Assembly: GCA_027886185.1 (NCBI GenBank)
Contig: WOAB01000893.1
Location: 3,348,001-3,412,000, forward strand
Length of the DNA stretch: 64,000 bases
Direction of reading: 5' to 3'
DNA from: Rheum nobile
Taxonomy: Eukaryota > Streptophyta > Magnoliopsida > Caryophyllales > Polygonaceae
Part shown: in pieces, positions 56,037 through 64,000 of the stretch
How the letters are laid out: each line of letters opens with the position of its first letter
Position numbering within the stretch: position 1 is the first letter of the stretch
Notes under the pieces: model-generated
What the model saw: the letters and a program-made list of their open reading frames with translations, nothing else
What the model was told of the DNA's origin: nothing
The model's database searches: none
Translations under genes and position numbers: made by a program

Positions 56037-58549
56037 TGTAATATCCCGTATATTTGCACAAATAAAATTTTTGAATTTTCTTAAGCCATATTGCGAGCCA
56101 GATTAATTTTGAAGAGATACGAACATTCTGTGTAATGTTTGGCTTCTGTAATATTTTTCTGGGCAATATAAAATACAGTTAAGGTATTTTTGGCTTAAAA
56201 ACTCGTTCGTGTACAAATATATTTAACCCGGGGTTAAGTAAATTTACCATTTAAGGTAAATAAGACAAAAGAGCCAAAGAGGAAGTCGGCCTTTAATGCC
56301 TTAGCCTCCACACCACACCACTTCAGCAGATTTTTTCAGCATCTGACAACCAACTTGGTGCAGCTGGCAACTAGGCTTGGTGACTTACCAAGGCTATGGG
56401 GCCTAGCTTGTCCACCACCTGGTATACTTGTCTTTCAAGGGCTCTTTTCGGTTTGCCTATAAAAGAGGAGGAGAGGTCGTGAGAAAGGCCAGAAGTTGGC
56501 TCCTCACCATTTTCGTCCTCTCTTTTGCTGTCAAAACCAGAAAACGTGTTCATGAGCTGAACTTTGAATTCGATTTCTGATCGATTCACTCATTCGTTTG
56601 GCCAGATCGAAGTTGTATATTGAAGGTGAAGTGTAGCTTAAGAGGGTGAGAAGAATAGCCAAGGTCGATTCGAACTAGAGGTCGATCGAAAATTGGTAAG
56701 AAAACTCTTGCAAACCATTGATTTTCCCTTCAGAAATTTGTGACTTTTGCTGAACTTTGAACCCAATTTTCGTGGTTGTTTGGGCTTTGTTTTGATCCAT
56801 TCCCAAGAGGCTTTTGAAGCTTGTTGGAAGCTTAATAAGGTGGTAGGATCAAACCAAGGAGAATCGAAGCCATAGGGGTTCGATTTGGGTGAGTTGTGCT
56901 CGTTGCCACCTCTGTCGCTTCGCCCTGTCCATGTGCCGCACCCGGCGGTGTGTGCCTGCCGCACCCGCGGAAGCCATGCCGGTTGTGTGTCTTGGTGTTG
57001 GTCATGGGCTTTGGCCTTGTTCCTTTGTCTTGTTTTCCATTAGATTCATATATATAGATATTGAATCTAATTTAGGGTCTTGTTATGGGTCGTTCCATAT
57101 GGATTTTATCCAGGATATGTTCCCGTTCTGGACTTGGAAACCCTTTCGTTCTAAGCTTTCGAAGCTTTCGTCAGATCCAAGGCAAGTGGCGGTTCGCTCT
57201 TGCTTATCATTCCATAATTCCATTAATTATCAATTGCTTAATTGTTAATTAATTTGGATTGATTATTGTTCATGTCTGGAATCGTTTTATGAAATTATCT
57301 TTGGAAAGATAAAATGAACATTATAATAGGTTGTATATCTGCTAGAACAACGCTATTATATATGTATGATCTAGATTGAAATATATCTGAGATATTGGCC
57401 TTGAGGGCTTTATTATAATTGACTGTTCTGAACTGCTTAGTTAGAACGAGTATTCGTAGGAACGTTATTCGGTATCTCTCAGTGAGTACTAGTCGTTTCT
57501 TTATAACCAAGTGGATGGGATGTCCAGGCCCCAACACTTTTCTTTGGTCATGACCCTCTCCTATCCGAGCATAGGGGATGTGCACAACAGTTGGTGCCAA
57601 ACTCAGGGATTTAGTCCCAACTCTCTATATCTCATGTCCGCCGAGGACGAGATTCTAAAATCTTGAAACGTGATTGATCGTTTTGGAATTGTATAAGATA
57701 AGTGCCCGAGTGCACATAATTAATATACCTTTGGTGAGTAGTGCAGCTAAGTTATAGTGCAGTTAGGAAACTCGCCCTGACTTGAATGTAGTACGTTCTC
57801 TTTCCGATCTGGATTCGTATCGTGCGGTGATTCGCATTATACGGTGAGGTTGGTCGTGAACCGAAGCATCTCAGTCAGTTTTTGACTTTACATGTGTATA
57901 TATGAACTTATAATGTTCCAGACATTTGTCATGCTTCCGATAAGACTCACTCTTTTGGAGTCTTCTCTTGGATTAATTCCTATAAGACTCATTTCCGTTG
58001 GAGTCTTCTCTTGATCATGTCTTTTGATATATTGGAGTAGAAGTATGGTGGTTGGCTATCGTTATCGGTTATTATCCGAGAAACGATGAGTCTAACCTAA
58101 TACGACTACTTAGAACCACTCTGCTTTGTACCCTTGCTAGTCTTTCATTAGACTAACCCACGAACATTGTTCTTTGCATGTGGGCTGGTGTCATCCGTTC
58201 GATTCGGCACATCAGACAAGTTGCCACCTAGTGAAGGCTAAGAACGACTATGACGGACAATGTTTTTTATAAGTTTATTCAGGTTGAGATCCTTGGCGTT
58301 GATCGCTGTGATCAAGACTTGTTTTACCTTTAAAGACTCCCGCTATGTATTTACTCTGAAACAATGTTTTATCCTACGGGGATTGGGTTGTAATCCCCTG
58401 ACTTATGTTGAACCGTTGGTTTATGGATTACATAAATGTTATGTATGATGTGAATAATCCGGTTTAGCCTTGGGTGGTTTCGGAGGTGAAATTCCGAGAT
58501 CACTAGCGGTAATGCCTTTCCAAATAGGTTATGATTTGGGGGTGTTACA
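56037..58549 (+). repeat. 3' LTR of element B
   Basis: It is the same length (2513 bp) as the 5' LTR at a constant offset of 8730, so there are no indels. About 18 substitutions are counted by eye. TTGTA follows at 58550-58554. Confidence 0.95.
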
Positions 58550-59808
58550 TTGTAACGCTTGCTTCCATCCGCCTTCTCCTTGATTCTGTAAGCCCACTTG
58601 TTATGCCATGCCTTCTTGCCTGCTGGGAGCTCAACTAGTTCCCACGTTCCGTTGGTCATCAACGAATCCATCTCATCATCCATCACAAGCTTCTTCTTGC
58701 TCACATGTTCTCCACGAGATGCCTCTGCATAACACTCTGGCTCACCACCATCTGTCAGCAACAAATAGTAGTTTGAAGGCGAATACCTATCAGGCGATCC
58801 ACGCTCTCTGGTGGACCTTCGCAGCGGAATCACTGGGGTACTCGGCTCCTCCTCAGTCACGGCTTCCTGGTCAACTCGGACCTCCTTGCTCCCACCCGAG
58901 TTTGAGATGTCTAACTCCACAATCTCAGGTTCAGAACTAGCTGTTTCTGATGCACCCAGACTATCCTTGTACATCACCTGCTCATTGAACACAACATCTC
59001 GACTGCGAATAACCTTCCTGCTCTGCTCATCCCAGAACCGGTATCCGAAATCATCACCGCCATATCCAATAAACGTGCACTTGACAGACTTTGCATCCAG
59101 CTTGCTTCTCTCAACAGGAGCAATATGCACATATGAAACACACCCAAATATCCAAAGGAAAGACAAATTCACCTCTTTGCCACTCCAAGCTTCCTCTGGT
59201 ATCCCATTCTCCAAGGGAGTTGATGGCCCTCGGTTGATCAAGAATGCAGCAGTATTTACTGCATCCGCCCAGAACATATTTGGAAGCCCACACTTCAGCC
59301 TCATGCTCCTAGCACGTTCACACAGGGTCCTGTTCATACGTTCAGCAACGCCGTTCTCTTGAGGGGTTCCTTTCAAGGTTTTCTCCATGCGAATCCCATT
59401 CTCCGTACAAAACTCCTTGAACTCACGAAGCTCATACTCCCCACCATTGTCAGATCTCAAACACTTCACCTTAAGACATGTCTCATTCTCTACAAGAGCC
59501 TTCCATTTTCTAAAAGAATCAAATGCATCAGATTTTTGCTTCAGAAAATAGACCCATACCTTTCTTGTAGCGTCGTCTATGAAGGTCATGTAGTATGACG
59601 CTCCACCCAGAGATGTCACAGGTGCTGGTCCCCACAAGTCGTTGTGGATCAACTCCAACTTCTGCTTCTTCGGAGTTCTGCCACCCTTCGCAAAGCTAAC
59701 CCTTTTCTGCTTTCCGAGCACACAGTCTTCACACAGCCCGATCTCAACGGACTTAAGACCTGGCAGTAAACCCTTCGAGCATAGCACCTTCATCCCTTTC
59801 TGACTCAT
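58550..59808 (-). pseudogene. Element C integrase and linker to RT
   Basis: This frame continues C's pol. Pre-integrase: GHMSQKGMK (59790s) and CEDCVLGKQKRVSF. The integrase core has D of HNDLWGPAPV, D of LRSDNGGEY and E of TPQENGVAERMNRTL. The C-terminal GKO-like region (FIGYGGDDFGYRFWD) and the linker PLRRSTRERGSPDRYSP follow. The RT lead-in is MDDEMDSLMTNGTWELVELP, up to KRY at the B insertion. The open frame continues into B's LTR (to 58369), which is artefactual. Upstream, TGA at 59829-59827 replaces a Trp codon before GHMS, separating it from gag-protease. Confidence 0.9.
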
Positions 59809-59931
59809 GTGGCCCAGACGACAGTGTCACAAATCTGCATCACAGTTTACTCCTGCAACCGCAATGCTATCCCGGACGTTGTTCGTCATGTACAGCGTCC
59901 CCTCCTTCTTTCCTCGAGCTACCACCATAGC

Positions 59932-61092
59932 TCATTTGGTTATCTTCCAGCTGTTACAGCCGAAGGTTACTTCATAACTCTCGTCATTCAACTGGCCAAT
60001 AGAAAGCAGGTTCCTTTTCAAGCCAGGAATGTGCCTCACTCCATGCAACTGCAGCACAGATCCGTTTGGCGCCTTGATTCGAACATCGCCCTTCCCCACG
60101 ATTTTCAAGGCCTCATCATCAGCAAGATAGACCTTTCCAAAATCTCCAGAGGTGTAGCGATCTAATATATCAGCACTGCTGCAAGAATGAAACGAAGCTC
60201 CAGAGTCTAACACCCAAGACTCCAATGGACTGCTCGCGCTCAGAATCGATGCATCTGCAGTGGTTCCTGTTGTTGAATCGCTCAGAGTCAACGCGTCAGC
60301 AATATCTTCACTGGCTGAATTTGCTGACTTGTTCTTCAACGGTGCTTTACACTCACTTTTGTAATGACCGTTCTCATCACAATTCCAGCACTTGATCTTG
60401 CTCTTGTCCTTGGGCTTGTCCTTCCCTTTAGACTTTGATCTGCCACGATTCGACTTCCTAGAGTCTGACCTCCCCCTGCTATCCGTATTCAAGGCTGATC
60501 CAGAAGTAGAACCTGACGCCTTCCTGCGAATTTCTTCGCTGATAATCAGATCCTTCACTTCATCAAACTTGATCTTTGCCTTCCCCGCCGAAGCACTAAC
60601 AGCAGTAACTGTCCCGCTCCAACTTTCCGGTAAAGAAGACAATAGGATTAGGGCTTGTACCCCATCGTCGAAATCAATCTCAACTGAACTCAGTTGGGCG
60701 ATCGTCATGTTGAACTCGTTTAAGTGGTTGGTGACCGCTGTACTTTCCGTCATCCGCAGATTGAACAACCGCCGCATCAGGTGAACCTTGTTCACCGCAG
60801 AAGGTTTCTCATACATCGCGAAAAGAATTTCCAGCATCCCCTTCGTCGTCTCTGCCTTGACCGTGTGATGTGCCACGTTCCTGGACAGCGATAGGCGGAC
60901 CACGCTCATCGTTTTCCTGTCCAGCAACTTCCACTCGTCTTCCTTCATGTCTTCCGGCTTCTCACCCAGCGGCAAATACAAATCTTTACCATACAGGTAA
61001 TCCTCGATCTGCATCTTCCAGAATCCGAAATCCGTACCATCGAACTTCTCCACCGGTGATTTTCCGCTTTCCATCGTCACCTCCAGAACCAA
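59932..61092 (-). pseudogene. Element C gag and protease
   Basis: The 386-codon frame starts at ATG 61092, directly at the primer-binding site. ATG 61074 (MESGKSPVEKF) is an alternative and probably the true start. UBN2-type gag: FGFWKMQIEDYLYG, then AHHTVKAETTKGMLEILFAMY, HLMRRLFNLRM and ALILLSSLPESW. One zinc knuckle, CWNCDENGHYKSEC, is near residue 235. Protease: WVLDSGASFHSCSS near 293, and LLSIGQL. The frame ends at TGA 59934-59932, where the polyprotein should continue into integrase, and a second stop is at 59829. It resembles TNT1-94-type copia elements. Confidence 0.88.
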
Positions 61093-61103
61093 CTCTGATA
61101 CCA
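61092..61103 (-). promoter_or_regulatory. Primer-binding site of element C
   Basis: TGGTATCAGAGT on the minus strand is an initiator-Met type site two bases inside the 5' LTR edge at 61106. Confidence 0.88.
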
Positions 61104-61105
61104 GT

Positions 61106-61588
61106 TGTTAGGATTCGAACGCGGTAACAACGAGAAAACAAGACAAAGAACACAAGAATTGTTAACCCAGTTCGCCAGGAATGACTACGTCTGGGGGCAC
61201 TACCAAGCCAAGATACTTTTCTCTCTTTAGAATGTGACAACGACAACTTGATGACTCCTTCGACTTGCGGATTACAATTGATCAACTAGGGTTTAAATAG
61301 CAACACGGACAAAACCTAGAAAAGCCCACAAAACGCAACACTGAAATCGGCCCATCTAACTCCCGAAAAAGGTCCCGTACGGTTAACAAACCGTGCCGTT
61401 AACCGTGCCATTTATTCAAGAGCAAATCCGAGATCTGGCACGGTCTGCAGACCGTGCCGTTAACCGTGCTCGTTCTTTTCCTTTTGTCCGTCATTTCTGC
61501 ACGGTCTGTTGACCGTGCCACTAACCGTGCGGGTCCTTTTGCGTCCGTTCTTCACTTCTTCGCCGCATCAGGCTCCATAAACCCAACA
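61106..61588 (-). repeat. 5' LTR of element C
   Basis: This 483-bp LTR has a TATA-like TATTTAAA at 61299-61292 on the minus strand. The three 61-bp palindromic modules (61377, 61438, 61499) lie upstream of it, in U3. GTATG follows at 61589-61593. Confidence 0.92.
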
Positions 61589-61639
61589 GTATGTATCTAG
61601 TACGGATATAAACAAAAATAGTGTTACAACTCCACAAGC

Positions 61640-62030
61640 AGGGGAGTTCAATTCAGATCTCAATTTCTCGTCTTTCTCTTTGCAACAGATGTGAAGCAAG
61701 GAAGTCACGCCGCCATTGGCAGAAACAATCCAAGCATTGTCTGAATTCTCAGTCAATTTCAATAAGCTTGTGATTGAATACTCTTGGAAAGAACGTCGAC
61801 GGAGAGGCACCTGATGTATGCGTCGAGCTTCACCAAGACCACATCAAAATTGCTCTGCATCATCAAATTGTCGTTGTAGGAGATGTTGATGCATCGATGG
61901 GCTAGGTCGTGGCACATGCCAAGTGTTTGAGAAATTGCCTGAACGAAATCTGAGAGAGGCTGGTTTACAGTGGGGTTATGGTGGGTCCTTGTTCCCTCTA
62001 GGACTGTAAATTCAACGTGGTACCAGAAGG
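61640..62030 (-). pseudogene. ARM-repeat-like gene fragment
   Basis: The minus-strand frames encode NPTVNQPLSDFVQAISQTLG and HDLAHRCINISYNDNLMMQS (61975-61850). In another frame (61805-61640) they encode SFQEYSITSLLKLTENSDNA and NGGVTSLLHICCKEKDEKLR with LRSELNSPACGV. The second part has the look of an Armadillo repeat of plant ARM proteins. The frame change near 61815, the lack of further repeats and the copia insertion just downstream suggest a broken copy. It is divergent to the OSCA1-like gene. The assignment is tentative. Confidence 0.45.
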
Positions 62031-63434
62031 CAATTTAGGCACAAAGAATATGGAGTCTCCTTTAGAATGTATTAGGGTTAATTATTACAATTTCGTTTTA
62101 TAAAAAAAGGCAAACATAAAAAAAGCATGAGTGTTCCTGTTGATCTCCATTTACTGTCTTCTCTGTCTCAGTCTCTCTGTTACCATTATTGGTTTCTCTT
62201 TCTCCTTCTCTGCACTGCTTCTCGTTTCCTTTGGAATTCAACTGACAACCTGGCTCTGTAAATCGATCTTTTAAAATTGGAGCTTTTCCGCATATTCTCG
62301 CTACGAATTCGTAGAGATTTCAGCATTCTGAACAACTAAGAGAAAGAAGAGCTATAACCGAGAGTATGATTCTTCAAATCGATGATCTCCTCTCTTTGTT
62401 TTTTCACTTCGTTTACGCTTCTGTTGAGTTTATTTTGTTTTCGCAATTTGATTCGTATTTAGTTAAAGTGTCAGGAACTCGAATCGAGTTGAATGGTGTA
62501 TATTCTTCAGGTCATGATTTGGCCTTTTCATGTTCTTTGGTGTCTTTTAGCACGATTCTCTCTTTTTCTTTTTTTCCTTTTCTTTTCGGTTTTGGGATGT
62601 GGGGGCAGCGGGTGGGACAGAGGAACTATGATTCAACTTTATTTTGATGTATTATCAAATTTATTGTTGTAGTACGGAAATGTAAAGAAAATATTTCTTT
62701 TAATGTTAAAATATCTATAAATGGGTGGGAATATTGGAAGCGATGTTGTTTTTATTTTGATTGTATTGTGTAATCTAGAAATTCGCTTTCCTTTTTCTAT
62801 CTTTTTTTCACTCCAGGTTTTTCTGATGTGTAAGTAAAGTAGGCAAAACTCTGAATTTCAGCTTAAAATGCCTAGATTTATGGGCTGCCCAGCTCAGTTT
62901 ACTCAATCAGCAAAACAAAATTGTATTTTGAATGGTAATTGCAGTTGGTAGCACTAGATGAAGGTGTGATTTATATTTGAAAAAAGAAAAAAAGAGCTTT
63001 GTGCTAATTTAGGAATATCATCATCATCATGTTAGCTGATCCTGGGCCCTACTAATGCTATAAAAGTTTATCCTAGCTTTACTGAGTATCTTTCTTTCTT
63101 CATTTCTTCTGCTTTGCTTAACATCATTTTTTCCAGTTCTGTTCATGTCTAAATTACTTATTTCCTGAAATGTGTCTATAATCTATATTTACCTTCTTGG
63201 TGTTGCCTTTAGATGGATGGCTGCATAAGTTTCATCTTCTTGTCGAAAAATAAAATTTTAGTGTAACAAGAGAAGCACCATAGCTACCCTCTATATTGGG
63301 ATTGTTTCAGATTCATCTGTAAACAAAACTCTGCTTCAAAAACCTACATGCTTATAGCTAGTTACAAGTGTTTGTGGCATTACTCAATTGGATATTTGAC
63401 TCTCTCACAAGTTATAACATATTGAAGCAGATCA
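62031..63434 (+). promoter_or_regulatory. Promoter and 5' UTR region of the OSCA1-like gene, probable leader intron
   Basis: A CT-rich stretch (TCTCTGTCTCAGTCTCTCTG, from about 62158) is typical of a plant 5' UTR start. GAGA|GTATGA near 62364 could be a donor, and TTGAAGCAG|ATCAATGG near 63429 a good acceptor, implying a ~1.07-kb leader intron. The short open frame at 62366-62647 would then be intronic. No TATA box is obvious. Confidence 0.5.
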
Positions 63435-63988
63435 ATGGCAACCCTTGGTGATATATTGGTTGGAGCTGCCATCAACATTCTGACAGCATTCGCCTTCTTT
63501 TTGGCATTTGGCATCCTCCGGATTCAGCCTATAAACGACCGGGTCTACTTTCCGAAATGGTACCTAAGAGGCTTGAGAGGCAGCCCAGTGAGGACAGGGG
63601 CATTTGCTGCCAAGTTTGTAAACTTGGATTTCAGGTCCTATTTGAAATTTCTCAACTGGATGCCCGCCGCCTTACAAATGCCAGAGCCCGAGCTTATACA
63701 ACATGCAGGCTTGGACTCTGCAGTTTACTTGAGGATTTACTTACTAGGGTATACTCCCTTACTTTATCCTCTTGATTGGCCAAGTTGCTATTTAAATTGG
63801 TAGTCCATGATATGCAGGCTTAAAATCTTTATTCCCATTGCAGTCCTTGCTTTTGTGGTCATGGTTCCAGTTAACTGGACAAATGATACGTTGCAACACT
63901 GGGCGAATGGCAAATCAGCGCATTCCAACCTTACTTTCAGTAACATTGATAAGCTCTCTATTTCTAATATTCCAATGAGATCTCCAAG
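63435..63988 (+). CDS. OSCA1-like: OSCA1/CSC1-like hyperosmolality-gated calcium channel, 5' exons (partial)
   Basis: Exon 1 (63435-63748) encodes MATLGDILVGAAINILTAFA, then LRIQPINDRVYFPKWYLRGL, LNWMPAAL, PELIQHAGLDSAVYLRIYLL. This is the highly conserved N-terminus of plant OSCA1-type (CSC1, DUF221 family) mechano/osmosensitive cation channels, including the first transmembrane helix (residues ~8-28). The donor is GG|GTATAC and the acceptor TATGCAG|GC. Exon 2 (63818-63988) encodes LKIFIPIAVLAFVVMVPVNW (second helix) and DKLSISNIPMRS, ending at AG|GTATGC. Phases match across the intron. The gene continues beyond the window; family members are ~750-800 residues in the plasma membrane. No defects are seen. 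It is the only clearly functional host gene here. Confidence 0.92.
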
Positions 63989-64000
63989 GTATGCTGACTT

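Larger units (their letters stand above)
47307..58549 (+). mobile_element. Ty3/gypsy chromovirus-like element B (Tekay/Del-like), intact, 11.2 kb
   Basis: B has two LTRs of 2513 bp each (TGTAATATCCCG...GTGTTACA), a TTGTA duplication, an iMet primer-binding site, an intact additional ORF, one uninterrupted gag-pol frame and a purine tract. About 18 differences between LTRs by eye (~0.7%, mostly C/T or G/A) indicate a recent insertion. It lies in the RT start of copia element C, in opposite orientation. It shares structure and protein sequence with element A; LTR similarity is patchy but clear. Confidence 0.95.
46592..61588 (-). mobile_element. Ty1/copia element C, internally deleted, split by element B
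   Basis: C has two LTRs of 482 and 483 bp (TGTTAGGATTCG...CCCAACA), a GTATG duplication, an iMet primer-binding site (61103-61092) and a purine tract (47086-47074). Reading leftwards it encodes gag, protease, integrase and the start of RT. It then jumps to the very end of RNase H, so nearly all of RT and RNase H is absent. Without B it is only about 3.75 kb. Fourteen substitutions and one indel separate the LTRs (~3%). It would need RT in trans. Confidence 0.92.

Noticed and set aside
58369..58549. C-terminal extension of the copia pol frame
   Set aside because: This part is LTR sequence of element B read in reverse. The similar frame in its 5' LTR (49639-49839) confirms it is not coding.
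62366..62647. 93-codon hydrophobic frame before the OSCA1-like gene
   Set aside because: It lies in the probable leader intron, in T-rich DNA, with no recognisable motif.

Overview
The window is plant nuclear DNA. The evidence is an OSCA1-like plant ion-channel gene with GT-AG introns at the right edge, long LTR retrotransposons primed by initiator-Met tRNA, an L1-type LINE with a C-terminal RNase H, MULE- and Helitron-like elements, and AT-rich intergenic DNA. A eudicot is likely, but the species cannot be told from the sequence. Almost everything left of 61.6 kb is transposable-element (TE) DNA. The only convincing host gene is the OSCA1-like gene from about 62.15 kb, which runs off the window.

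Layout. (1) 1-5200: a decayed minus-strand Ty3/gypsy element (F: LTR, gag, protease), apparently interrupted at 991/992 by the LTR of another minus-strand element (G) that continues off the left edge. (2) 5201-9258: AT-rich DNA with one 31-bp minisatellite. (3) 9259-13393: a Helitron-like segment on the minus strand holding a ~290-bp tandem repeat and smaller TIR elements. (4) 13423-40355: a triple nest. A minus-strand LINE (17-bp target duplication) was split in its endonuclease by gypsy element D (17302-36132, TSD CGCAT). D was split in its reverse transcriptase by plus-strand chromovirus-like element A (20202-31237, TSD ATACA). A Pack-MULE-like element (38664-40326) sits in the LINE 5' end. 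(5) 40557-46591: a second Helitron-like end, small TIR elements and broken gene fragments on the minus strand (one SGT1-like). (6) 46592-61588: a minus-strand copia element C (TSD GTATG) split by element B (47307-58549, TSD TTGTA), a younger relative of A with intact reading frames. (7) 61.6-64 kb: a broken ARM-repeat-like fragment, then the OSCA1-like gene.

By-eye LTR differences agree with the nesting order: D about 4%, C about 3%, A about 1.4%, B about 0.7%.

The most interesting content is in A and B. Both carry an extra sense-strand gene between the 5' LTR and gag. It encodes a 308-332-residue acidic protein that starts MGxCx(S/T), a dual N-myristoylation/palmitoylation signature, and ends in a basic tail. 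The gag ATG then follows directly on a conserved CAG, and both LTR leaders share an AG|GCAAGT sequence, so the two genes may be expressed through alternative splicing of the leader. B keeps both genes intact and is a candidate recently active element; A is broken by stops and a frameshift. Element C keeps gag, protease and integrase but lacks nearly all of its reverse transcriptase, and its U3 carries three palindromic modules at an exact 61-bp period.
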